From: Eubacterium sp.
GTDB taxonomy: Bacteria > Bacillota_A > Clostridia > Lachnospirales > Lachnospiraceae
Assembly: GCA_024687845.1 (NCBI GenBank)
Contig: JAILEL010000063.1
Coordinates: forward strand, 1-36,653
Length of the DNA: 36,653 bases
Direction: 5' to 3'
Positions 25,087 through 33,228 of this stretch are shown here, piece after piece; position 1 is the first letter of the stretch; each line of letters opens with the position of its first letter. Under the pieces are notes generated by a model, which did no database searches, was not told the origin of the DNA, and saw nothing but the letters and a program-made list of their open reading frames with translations. The translations under genes were made by a program, and so were the position numbers.

Positions 25087-26661
25087 ATGAATTCATTTAT
25101 TGATAATCTTGCGAAATATAATGACATCGTTAACAGTTTTGTCTGGACCAAAGTCGGTGTCTGGCTCCTGATTGCCACCGGAGTTCTGATGACAATTCTT
25201 ACCAAATGCTTTCAGGTAACTCATGCCCGTCACTGGATGAAAAAAACCGTAGGAAGTCTCTTTGATTCCAAGGTTACCGGACATACTAATGACAAGGCTT
25301 CCATATCCCAGTTTCAGGCTCTATGTACTGCCCTTGCTGCTACTGTCGGTGTTGGAAATATAGCAGGTGTTGCCGCTGCCATCATGAGTGGTGGTCCGGG
25401 AGCCGTATTCTGGATGTGGGTTGCTGCATTTCTCGGAATGATGACAAATTATTCAGAAAACATTCTGGGTATCTATTTCAGAAGAAAGAATCATGCTGAT
25501 GAATGGTCTGGTGGTGCCATGTACTATCTTCAGGATGGTCTTGGTGGTTATAAAAATATGAAGCACGTTGGAAAAGCTCTCGCTGTTATTTTCTCCATCT
25601 GTGCTGCTCTGGCTTCCTTCGGAATCGGAAATATGGGACAGGTAAATAAGATTGTTATCAACTTTACCTCTGCTTTCAATATTCCTGCCCTTTCAGAAAA
25701 GGTTCTATACTCTTCACAGGGAAGTGATGTTACTCTCTATATGCTGATTGTTGGGATCATTCTTATGATAGTTGTTGGAATCGTAATTATTGGTGGACTT
25801 CAGAGAATCGCAAGTGTAGCTGAGAAGGTTATTCCTTTTATGGTTATCGCTTTTGTAATCGGTTCTATCATTATCATTCTCGGAAATATTACTCAGATTC
25901 CACACGCAGTTAAAGCTATATTCACAATGGCATTTACCGGGCATGCTGTATGGGGCGGTGCTGCAGGAATCACATTTAAGACCGTTGTTACAATGGGTTG
26001 CAAAAGAGGTGTATTTTCGAACGAAGCAGGACTTGGTTCCTCAGTTATGGTTCACTCCAATTCAAATGTAATCGAACCCGTTAAGCAGGGACTCTGGGGT
26101 ATATTCGAAGTATTCGCTGATACTATCGTAGTTTGTACAATGACAGCTCTTACAATCCTTACATCAGGAGTTATCAATCTCGAAACCGGTGAGTCAGTTA
26201 CAGGAAGCGATTCAACACTTGTAGCAGAAGCATTTAATACAATCTTTAAGATAGGTAATTTTGAATTCGGACGAATATTCATTGCACTAGCTATTCTGCT
26301 TTTTGCCTTCACAACAATCCTTGGCTGGTCACATTATGGCTCAAAAGCAGTTGAATATCTCGCAGGCGACAAGGCTCCTATAGTAACAAAGATTTATAAA
26401 GTTATATTCGTACTTATGATTCTTTCAGGAGCTCTTATGACATCATCTATTGCCTGGGACATCTCAGATACATTTAACGGACTGATGATGCTTCCAAACT
26501 TAATCGGTGTAGTATCTCTGTCACCTCTCATTATGAAGCTTACAAAGAATTACGTAGACAGAAGACTCAAGAACAAAACCGACGTAAAGCCTATGCTTTC
26601 CTTCTTCCCTGAAATCGAAGAAGAAAACATTAAAAAGATTGAAGAGACTGGCGAAGAATAA
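25087..26661 (+). CDS. Alanine/glycine:cation symporter (AGCS family)
   Basis: 524 residues with about ten or eleven membrane helices. The AGCS signature is clear: FQALCTALAATVGVGNIAG, then AAIMSGGPGAVFWMWVAAFLGMMTNYSE. The downstream GVFSNEAGLGSSVMVH segment is also typical. It couples uptake of alanine or glycine to sodium or protons across the cytoplasmic membrane. The start ATG follows GAAAGGA. It is monocistronic, ends at a strong terminator, and is preceded by palindromic sites that suggest transcriptional control. Confidence 0.95.
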   Translation: MNSFIDNLAKYNDIVNSFVWTKVGVWLLIATGVLMTILTKCFQVTHARHWMKKTVGSLFDSKVTGHTNDKASISQFQALCTALAATVGVGNIAGVAAAIMSGGPGAVFWMWVAAFLGMMTNYSENILGIYFRRKNHADEWSGGAMYYLQDGLGGYKNMKHVGKALAVIFSICAALASFGIGNMGQVNKIVINFTSAFNIPALSEKVLYSSQGSDVTLYMLIVGIILMIVVGIVIIGGLQRIASVAEKVIPFMVIAFVIGSIIIILGNITQIPHAVKAIFTMAFTGHAVWGGAAGITFKTVVTMGCKRGVFSNEAGLGSSVMVHSNSNVIEPVKQGLWGIFEVFADTIVVCTMTALTILTSGVINLETGESVTGSDSTLVAEAFNTIFKIGNFEFGRIFIALAILLFAFTTILGWSHYGSKAVEYLAGDKAPIVTKIYKVIFVLMILSGALMTSSIAWDISDTFNGLMMLPNLIGVVSLSPLIMKLTKNYVDRRLKNKTDVKPMLSFFPEIEEENIKKIEETGEE

Positions 26662-26673
26662 AATATCATACTT

Positions 26674-26732
26674 AAAAAGGACGGTTCCTATTAGCTCACT
26701 CATTAAGTGAGTCAATAAGAACCGTCCTTTTT
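26674..26732. terminator. Bidirectional two-stage terminator
   Basis: AAAAAGGACGGTTC (26674-26687) pairs with GAACCGTCCTTTTT (from 26719). An inner CTCACT/AGTGAG stem lies at the tip. It serves the symporter (plus) and probably the convergent EAL gene (minus). Confidence 0.9.
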
Positions 26733-26793
26733 TACACATTATGAAAATAATCAATTCTAATAATTCTTCATTTTTTTAATTATCTGTTAACCA

Positions 26794-28476
26794 TCAACGT
26801 TTGGATGAATAATTCAGGAAATCTTCCAGTACAAGTGGTTTTGCATAATAATATCCCTGGAAGCTTTTTACTCTGTAATTTCTCAGAATTATTTTCATTC
26901 CTTCAGTCTCTATTCCTTCAACACATACTCTTGCTCCGAAGGTTGATGCAAGATTTACGAAATGTTCTATCAGCTCTTTTTCTTTTTCATCTTCTTCTAT
27001 TCTCATAACAAAGCTTCTGTCAATCTTTATTATATCGAAAGGAAGATTCTTAACTATTCCAACGGATGAAAATCCGGTTCCAAAATCATCAAGTGCTATC
27101 TGCACTCCATGACCTCTCAGATTAACAACCACATTTTTAAGAAGCTGAAGATCCAGCAACCGGCAGCGTTCTGTTATTTCAAGACAGAGATGTTCTGGAG
27201 GATAACCAACTTCCGCAAGAACTCGAATAACCATATCTACAAAATCAGGTTTTTCGAGCTGAGTATATGACAGGTTTACATTGATTACAAAATCCGGATT
27301 ATCCTTCATTATATTCTTAGCATCTATCAATGCATTTCTAAGAATCCATTCTCCTAGATCCGGGAATAATGGATCTCGTTCAAGAATCGGTATAAAATGA
27401 TCCGGAGGAACGAGTCCATAATTATCATTCTTCCACCTAAGAAGAGCCTCTGCTCCTATCAGCTTTTCAGTCATTGAATCAACCACTGGCTGATAAACCA
27501 GATAGAATCCTTCATAATTCTGCATAATCGAACGTCTTATAGCATGGAATTTCTCCAGTCTATATTTGTTCTCATCAGTAAGATCATTTTTAAACTCTAC
27601 CAGATCACCCCGTTTACGCATTTTACTTTCTCCATAAGCAAAATTCGCACAGGAATAAACAGTCTGAAAATCTACAGAGAAATTATCTACACAAATATGT
27701 CCAGCGTTGAGATCTAAGATTATATCCTTATCTTCAACCTTAAAACCTTTTCTGAAATGTTCTCTTATCTTTTCATATTCAATTTCAGTTGTCTTATAAT
27801 TCAACGTCCTGCTGATAACAGCAAATTTGGTTCCATCCAACCTATATACGCTGCCTGAATTACCAACAAACTCATACAAATATCTTGCAAAATCCAGAAG
27901 AATCTTATTCCCGAAATGGTATCCATATACTTCATTAAACTCTGAGAACTTACTGATACCAATCATTGTAAGTCTCATTTCAAAATGATTTTTGATATTA
28001 TAATCCAGATCCTCAAGCATTCCATACTGATTTCTAAGACCGGTCAATGTATCTATATGTCCCTGAATACCATGATTACGAATTACCCCGACAAAATAAT
28101 TTGGCCTGTCATCGTCATCATACAATACCGTTCCCCTGCAGGTACATACATCATACTCTCCCGTGGTCTTTCTTGCACGATACTGCATATCATGTCCGTT
28201 ATCAGTACCTTCAAATATCTTCTGTATCCCAAAATGATAAGCCTCTCTATCATCCGGATGAACTCTTTCCTCCCAGATATCACCAGCAGCAAACATATAT
28301 TTTGAAGGAAGTCCAAAAGTACTTACTGCTGAGGTTGACCAGCGCGAAACATCATAGCGCATATCACACACATAGACATAAGTTCCTTCTGCTACTATCT
28401 CAAACGCTTCAAATAATCTATCAAGTTTTTTAATTCTTCTTTCAGGCATTCTGCTTAATGCACAGTTTTCTCCCAT
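26794..28476 (-). CDS. PAS / degenerate GGDEF / EAL cyclic-di-GMP protein
   Basis: 560 residues, soluble. A PAS_3-like domain occupies about 25-135. A GGDEF-like domain starts at LTGLRNQYG (144-152), but its active-site loop reads LDGTKF (213-218) instead of GGDEF, so no cyclase activity is expected. The EAL domain is intact: EALLRW (343-348), the Asn in INVNLS, LEITE (432-436), DDFGTGFS (463-470), KIDRSFV (484-490), VEGIET (519-524) and QGYYYAKP (540-547). A cyclic-di-GMP phosphodiesterase controlled by a PAS signal and perhaps by nucleotide binding to the dead GGDEF domain is the likely role. Ribosome site GGAGGGGG precedes the ATG. A large palindrome lies just upstream. Confidence 0.9.
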   Translation of the reverse strand: MGENCALSRMPERRIKKLDRLFEAFEIVAEGTYVYVCDMRYDVSRWSTSAVSTFGLPSKYMFAAGDIWEERVHPDDREAYHFGIQKIFEGTDNGHDMQYRARKTTGEYDVCTCRGTVLYDDDDRPNYFVGVIRNHGIQGHIDTLTGLRNQYGMLEDLDYNIKNHFEMRLTMIGISKFSEFNEVYGYHFGNKILLDFARYLYEFVGNSGSVYRLDGTKFAVISRTLNYKTTEIEYEKIREHFRKGFKVEDKDIILDLNAGHICVDNFSVDFQTVYSCANFAYGESKMRKRGDLVEFKNDLTDENKYRLEKFHAIRRSIMQNYEGFYLVYQPVVDSMTEKLIGAEALLRWKNDNYGLVPPDHFIPILERDPLFPDLGEWILRNALIDAKNIMKDNPDFVINVNLSYTQLEKPDFVDMVIRVLAEVGYPPEHLCLEITERCRLLDLQLLKNVVVNLRGHGVQIALDDFGTGFSSVGIVKNLPFDIIKIDRSFVMRIEEDEKEKELIEHFVNLASTFGARVCVEGIETEGMKIILRNYRVKSFQGYYYAKPLVLEDFLNYSSKR

Positions 28477-28518
28477 AAAACCCCCTCCATAATAGCAGTC
28501 TGCAATTCATCCAAAAAA

Positions 28519-28597
28519 GGTTGCAATTACATATAGATAATTGTGCATTTTATACTATAGAAATAATAGTACCACTTTTATCTATATGTTTGCAACC
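28519..28597. promoter_or_regulatory. Large inverted repeat around the EAL-gene promoter
   Basis: The left arm, starting GGTTGCAA (28519-28540), and the right arm (28578-28597) match over 20 positions, with two extra bases in the left arm. The arms end in CATATAGATAA. They enclose 37 bp holding a TATAGTATAAAAT stretch on the minus strand, a likely -10 for the EAL gene. It could be an operator that loops out the promoter, a small foldback element, or the 3' end of the permease transcript. Confidence 0.55.
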
Positions 28598-28626
28598 CTT
28601 TTGTCTAATCTGGTTGTTACTATTCT

Positions 28627-31008
28627 CTACTCGGTGATAAGAGAGTAAGCAGAGATATATTTAATTTTTCCAGACATAAACCAGATTAAGATAAATGAAG
28701 TAATAAGTGCAAATGCTATTGAAACAAATACCATCCATGGGAAGATCTCCATATTTGATCTCATTATTCCCATTGTCGAAAGAAGCGTAGCTAGTATCTT
28801 ATTTGAAGTCAGACTTCCCACGACTGAACCAACAGCTGCTCCAACTGCAATCTGCGGCAGCATTGAAAGTACAAGCTCCGTTCTCAGCTGACTGCTGGAA
28901 AATCCCAAAGCTTTCTTTATTCCTATCTCCCTTTGCTTCTTGATAATCATCGTCTTAACAAGCAGATTAAGGGACAGGACGATTACAAGGATTGAAACAA
29001 CAACCATTGCAGCAACCATCGCTGACGCAACTAAGATAACGGCTTCGTCACCATTTTTCAGAGTTTCAATTGCATTTCCATATCCTTCAAGTTTATCACC
29101 ATACATATCCTTAAGATCTTTAACAAGCTGAACAGAATTCTCAAGAGAATGTCCCTTTACATATACACCAACACTGGACTTAAATGGTGTAAAATCAAGA
29201 TGCTTTGCACCTTCAGTAGTAAGAGTTATATCCATTCCATAATTTCCTGCAGACTGTTCAAAGCCAGTTACAAGATATGTATAATCCTTCTGCCCATAGC
29301 TTACCTTGATTTCATCTCCTATGCCAACATTTAAAGTCTTTGCGAGATTTCCACCTATGGCAGTTTCATTATCGTATTTCGGACTTCTTCCTTCATATAT
29401 ATTTACTTCGGATATATCCGACCAGTCATCAGTAACCTGTGTATAAATTGTATATCCGTTCACAGTCATTTCTACCGAATCGGTCCAGAAAACACTTTCA
29501 ACCTCCGGAAGTTCAGCTATCTCACCCACCTGATTATCATACTCTTTAAATCTCACATCAACATCTGCTGCAACCAGATTAAGCATTCGGTAAAGATGAG
29601 AAGCATCATAAACACAGTTATAAGTAAGGAATACAGCAAACGTAGTTACAATACCTATTGATAGCATGACAACAACGAGGATTATATTTTGCTTGGTATT
29701 TCCAAGAACAGATTTAAGAGCCATAATCCAGGTAAGAGGACCCGGTGTTTTATCAATTGGTGCATGGTTCTTTTTAAAGCTATGAGTATTTATTCCGAAT
29801 CTGAGTGCAATAACCGGGTCAAGTTTAGTGATCATCCTTGTACTTACAAATGATACAATTACAACTGTTCCAATAATTATGACAAACGTTATCGCAAAGG
29901 ATACAGGATCAAATGGATGATCCCATGCCACACCACTGAAGCTCCTGATCTTTTGCTCAAATATTGGAAGAACCAGATACGATGCCACCACTCCGGCAGC
30001 AAAAGCAAGAAGTGTTGTAGTGGCAAATTCAATAACCATTGACAGCCTTATCTGCTGAGATGTATAACCAATGGATTTGAGTGCTCCTATATTAACAATA
30101 TTTTGCTCAATACTATTGGCTATTCTGAAGTATATGATTATCATTGATATGCCGGTAATAACAATCGCAAATGCCGCAATCAGAGCAGCAATCATATTCT
30201 GCATATAAGTAAAATCATTTATGGTATTATCAACTGACGTTGCATATGCAGAAATATTATGTTCTCTGAAGGCCTTGGTGATAAGACCTGATGCTTCATT
30301 TGAATCCACATTGTCCTTCAATTTCATGGCAAAGAAGACTCTCGTATATAGTGGTTCATCTCCCTGTTCTTTATTTTGCTTCAACTGATTGTACAGTTCA
30401 TTATTCCATTCATTATAGAGTGATGGTGACACATAACATAGACCCATTTCACTCGAAATCAGGCTTTCAAAAAAACCTGCAACCTGAAATGTATAATATT
30501 TTTCTCCAACTTTTACATCTACACTATCTCCAAGCTTAGATTTAAAGAGATTTTCATTAATGAAATACGATAAGTAAATCGGATTCTCGTACTCCTCGTC
30601 AGCCACTTCTACAAAGTGCGGTGCTTCCAGTTCACCCCATCCTCCATAGGGAAGAATCGTCAGACCATTAGAGGACATATCATACATATTTTTTGAATCT
30701 TCTTCAGCCCCTGCCTTTACTTTTTTAAATTCTTTATAGATTGGATAAGTCTTCTCATACGCTTCAATGTATTCAGCATTCCTTATAATTTCTTCAATAG
30801 CCTGGTTATCCTCAGGTTTCAGAATGCTGTGCACCATAAGATCAGCAAAGTTATATTTTTCCTGCTTGTCCTTGTGAAGGGTTCTATATCCTAAAAAGAT
30901 TGCAAGACCTGTATGTAGCATGAAAATTGCAAGAACCATAATCAGGAAATATGTGATCATATGGGATAAGTCGTTTTTGAAGTTGGATTTGATAAGTTTT
31001 CCTAACAT
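28627..31008 (-). CDS. FtsX/MacB-type ABC transporter permease
   Basis: 793 residues with two FtsX repeats. The N-terminal helix (about 17-40) is followed by a large extracytoplasmic domain, then a three-helix FtsX block with the ALKSIGYTSQQIR coupling segment. A second extracytoplasmic domain and a final helical block with REIGIKKALGFSSSQLR follow. Such permeases do not form classic import channels; they transmit ATPase motion to periplasmic or surface partners, exporting lipoproteins or peptides or expelling antibiotics. Its ATPase gene lies upstream, across a 240-bp gap filled by repeat DNA. AAGGA precedes the ATG. Confidence 0.9.
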   Translation of the reverse strand: MLGKLIKSNFKNDLSHMITYFLIMVLAIFMLHTGLAIFLGYRTLHKDKQEKYNFADLMVHSILKPEDNQAIEEIIRNAEYIEAYEKTYPIYKEFKKVKAGAEEDSKNMYDMSSNGLTILPYGGWGELEAPHFVEVADEEYENPIYLSYFINENLFKSKLGDSVDVKVGEKYYTFQVAGFFESLISSEMGLCYVSPSLYNEWNNELYNQLKQNKEQGDEPLYTRVFFAMKLKDNVDSNEASGLITKAFREHNISAYATSVDNTINDFTYMQNMIAALIAAFAIVITGISMIIIYFRIANSIEQNIVNIGALKSIGYTSQQIRLSMVIEFATTTLLAFAAGVVASYLVLPIFEQKIRSFSGVAWDHPFDPVSFAITFVIIIGTVVIVSFVSTRMITKLDPVIALRFGINTHSFKKNHAPIDKTPGPLTWIMALKSVLGNTKQNIILVVVMLSIGIVTTFAVFLTYNCVYDASHLYRMLNLVAADVDVRFKEYDNQVGEIAELPEVESVFWTDSVEMTVNGYTIYTQVTDDWSDISEVNIYEGRSPKYDNETAIGGNLAKTLNVGIGDEIKVSYGQKDYTYLVTGFEQSAGNYGMDITLTTEGAKHLDFTPFKSSVGVYVKGHSLENSVQLVKDLKDMYGDKLEGYGNAIETLKNGDEAVILVASAMVAAMVVVSILVIVLSLNLLVKTMIIKKQREIGIKKALGFSSSQLRTELVLSMLPQIAVGAAVGSVVGSLTSNKILATLLSTMGIMRSNMEIFPWMVFVSIAFALITSFILIWFMSGKIKYISAYSLITE

Positions 31009-31021
31009 ATTTTTATTCCTT

Positions 31022-31060
31022 TTGTATGGGCTTCTAGCTTAACGCCACCTGCCCATACAA
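31022..31060. repeat. Inverted repeat at the repeat-B edge
   Basis: TTGTATGGGC (31022-31031) and GCCCATACAA (31051-31060) are perfect 10-bp arms with a 19-nt loop. A second hairpin, CAAGCAC/GTGCTTG (31058-31075), overlaps its right arm, so the two structures are mutually exclusive in part. Confidence 0.75.
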
Positions 31061-31103
31061 GCACCCATGTGCTTGCATGGCACTGTGGCTTGCTGGTCGC
31101 TTC

Positions 31104-31215
31104 GTGCCATATCACTTCGTGATATGCAATCCCTGCAATGCAGGTCTTGGTTCTGCTACGCAGAACGCATCCTCACTTTGTTCGGACTATCGATTACTTC
31201 GTAATCGACAGCTAT
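31104..31215. repeat. Hairpin-array repeat, copy B
   Basis: Aligns without gaps to 131-242. Hairpins lie at 31109-31125 (identical to copy A), 31132-31144 (CCTGC/GCAGG), 31150-31166 (GTTCTGC arms; copy A has ATTCTGC, with the paired base changed too) and 31190-31208 (TCGATTA arms; copy A has TCGATTT, again with the partner changed). It lies inside a probable ABC-transporter operon, between the ATPase and permease genes. Confidence 0.85.
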
Positions 31216-31221
31216 GCTCCA

Positions 31222-31244
31222 CAAGATTTGCAAAGCAAATCTTG
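31222..31244. repeat. 10-bp-arm hairpin at ATPase gene end
   Basis: CAAGATTTGC (31222-31231) and GCAAATCTTG (31235-31244) with a 3-nt loop, ending five bases before the ATPase stop at 31249. It is absent from copy A. It could protect the 3' end of the upstream mRNA or reduce read-through into the permease gene. Confidence 0.75.
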
Positions 31245-31248
31245 CCCT

Positions 31249-32013
31249 TTACCATCCCATTTCTCCTAAGAAACTTCTAAGCTTCTGATGGCGGTCTTTG
31301 TCACCGGATACATACGGTCCAAGATTACATTCACCGCAGATAGCTCCGTCCTTAAGATAAATGATGCGATTGCCTCTACGAGCTGATTTCATATCATGAG
31401 TTACCATTACAATACTCTGTCCACCGCGGTTGAATTCTGTAAGAATATCCAGAACCGCGTCACTGCTGGCACTGTTAAGAGCACCTGTGGGTTCATCTGC
31501 AAATACCATATCTGGCGTATTTATAAGTGCCCTGATAATACCCACACGTTGAGCTTCACCACCGGAGAGCTGATTTGGAAATTTGTTCCAGAGCTTTTCT
31601 TCTATTCCAACCTTATGGAGAAGCTCCTTGGATTTTACGGCCAGTTGTCTCTTATTCTGTCCTGTAAGTAAACCAGCAGCAAGTACATTATCCAATATAC
31701 TCATGGTTCCAATCAGATGAATCTGCTGGAATACGAAGCCACAGTGTCTTCTTCTGAATATAGCAAGCTGGTCACTCGTAAACTTCGTGATATCCTTTTC
31801 ACTAAATATAATCTTGCCGAGACTTGCTTTATCCATTCCTGACAGAGCATATAGAAGAGTCGATTTGCCGGCACCGGATGAGCCCATGATTACAGTAAAA
31901 TCACCATCATAGATTTTCAGATCCATGTTCTTAATGATGTGATGCTGGACTCCACCTGCCGAAAATGACTTACAAAGTTTTTCAGTTCTTATAATTGCAT
32001 TTTTATTTTCCAT
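31249..32013 (-). CDS. ABC transporter ATPase (LolD/MacB type)
   Basis: 254 residues. Walker A GSSGAGKST (44-52), Q-loop VFQQIHL, signature LSGGEAQ (149-155), Walker B FADEPTGAL (171-179) and H-loop MVTHDMK are all present. The DEPTGALNS form is typical of ATPases that pair with FtsX/MacB-type permeases. It drives the permease encoded downstream at the cytoplasmic face. It follows the CARDB-like surface-protein gene by 29 bp. The downstream gap to the permease gene is unusually long for an operon because of the inserted hairpin repeat. Confidence 0.95.
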   Translation of the reverse strand: MENKNAIIRTEKLCKSFSAGGVQHHIIKNMDLKIYDGDFTVIMGSSGAGKSTLLYALSGMDKASLGKIIFSEKDITKFTSDQLAIFRRRHCGFVFQQIHLIGTMSILDNVLAAGLLTGQNKRQLAVKSKELLHKVGIEEKLWNKFPNQLSGGEAQRVGIIRALINTPDMVFADEPTGALNSASSDAVLDILTEFNRGGQSIVMVTHDMKSARRGNRIIYLKDGAICGECNLGPYVSGDKDRHQKLRSFLGEMGW

Positions 32014-32042
32014 ACTTTTACCTATAAGCCGTATATAATATC

Positions 32043-32993
32043 TTATTCATATTTCTTAAGATTACGTTTCTTAACTGCGCTTACTATTATCATTACTATA
32101 ACGAAGATGGCTGCTACGCCTGCTATTGGAACTACAGGAAGCTTTGCTGCTGATGTTTCCGGTTCTACTGCAGCTTCTTCTACGACCTCTTCATTTACAA
32201 CGAGACCAACAGTTTCTTCCATTGTTTTTGAATTCCCAAGTACGTCTTCGTAAGTAACTGTGATGTGAATATCATCATTACCAACCTTATCAGGTGTGAT
32301 TGTCATATCAACACTTCCGCTTTCTCCTGATTCGATTGTGCCAACAAAATATGTGATTTCTTCAATAGTATCACCACTAAACTCTACTGATACATTTCTC
32401 AGCTTATCAAGTCCCATGTTGTTAACCTTGAAAGAAAGACTTGTCTTTCCACCTTCTGTAACCTCTGCCTTAGAAAGCTTAATCTCTGAGATGCCGATTT
32501 TGGAATCCTGAATAACTGGTACTGTTACACTTGCGCTGTCATCAAATGATTCTCCCCAGCTGTTCTCATACGCATAAGCTACATTTACGATATAATTTTT
32601 CTGCTCAAGATCAGTCTTAGTCTTCATCTTAACAGAGACATCTGTTTCCTCTTCCTTAGCAAGTTCATCAATATAGATTGAATCAGAACCTGATGAAGGA
32701 ACTATAAGATTATCATCACATGATAGCTTAAGTTTGATATTTGTAAGCTTTGTACTTGTTGCTTCATTCTTCAGATGAAGAACCATTTCAAATTCATCTC
32801 CGGCCTTTACTACATTGCCTTTGATATCACAGCCTGTAACCATGAGTCTTGGTGTTGTATAGGCTGCATTTACTGTACTTCCCTTTCCTTTAGTAAGACC
32901 AAGCGTTGCTCCTATCATAAGAATTGCGGCCATAACAAATGCTAACGCCTTAGTCACTTTCCCTGAAACAGTTAATTTTCTTTTCTTACTCAT
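32043..32993 (-). CDS. Exported CARDB/COG1361-like adaptor with C-terminal membrane anchor
   Basis: 316 residues. A signal peptide (about 12-44, ending near NAA) precedes two Ig-like beta-sandwich domains of the CARDB/NEW3 type (about 47-160 and 165-270; for example GDEFEMVLHLKNEATSTKLTNIKLKL and GKTSLSFKVNNMGLDKLRNV). A Glu-rich linker leads to a C-terminal helix (about 286-306) and a basic KKRNLKKYE tail, so it sits on the outer face of the membrane. It is first in an operon with the ATPase and FtsX-type permease and is likely their extracellular adaptor or substrate-binding partner. Ribosome site AAGGAG. Promoter and operator are described separately. Confidence 0.85.
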   Translation of the reverse strand: MSKKRKLTVSGKVTKALAFVMAAILMIGATLGLTKGKGSTVNAAYTTPRLMVTGCDIKGNVVKAGDEFEMVLHLKNEATSTKLTNIKLKLSCDDNLIVPSSGSDSIYIDELAKEEETDVSVKMKTKTDLEQKNYIVNVAYAYENSWGESFDDSASVTVPVIQDSKIGISEIKLSKAEVTEGGKTSLSFKVNNMGLDKLRNVSVEFSGDTIEEITYFVGTIESGESGSVDMTITPDKVGNDDIHITVTYEDVLGNSKTMEETVGLVVNEEVVEEAAVEPETSAAKLPVVPIAGVAAIFVIVMIIVSAVKKRNLKKYE

Positions 32994-33071
32994 AATACTT
33001 TCTCCTTGTCCTTACTACTAAGCGGAAAATGCTATCCGCTGATGTACTAGGTTTTTTCATGTTATGGTTAG

Positions 33072-33100
33072 ATTATATGAAAAGCAATATTAACTGTCCT
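33072..33100 (-). promoter_or_regulatory. Promoter of the exporter operon
   Basis: On the minus strand, AGGACA (33100-33095) and TATAAT (33077-33072) are spaced by 17 bp. The -10 is perfect and the -35 is weak, as expected for an activated promoter. The leader to the ATG at 32993 would be about 70 nt. Confidence 0.6.
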
Positions 33101-33112
33101 TAGGGGAACCTT

Positions 33113-33138
33113 AAGTTTAGATTAATTTAGTTAAACTT
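33113..33138. promoter_or_regulatory. Candidate response-regulator operator
   Basis: A 26-bp near-palindrome with perfect 7-bp ends AAGTTTA/TAAACTT and a largely symmetric AT-rich centre. It is centred near -60 of the exporter promoter. The position suits activation by the OmpR-type regulator encoded at 34488-35180. Confidence 0.45.
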
Positions 33139-33171
33139 CTTTTATGACTGGTTATATTAAATATTTAGAAA

Positions 33172-33197
33172 TAGCCGTCTCTATGAAAGAACGGCTA
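33172..33197 (-). terminator. Hairpin after the histidine kinase gene
   Basis: TAGCCGT/ACGGCTA 7-bp stem with a 12-nt loop, 32 bp past the kinase stop, followed on the minus strand by a modest T-rich run. It probably separates the two-component operon from the exporter operon. Confidence 0.5.
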
Positions 33198-33228
33198 CTT
33201 TTAAATGTTCATATTATATTTTAGGGGG

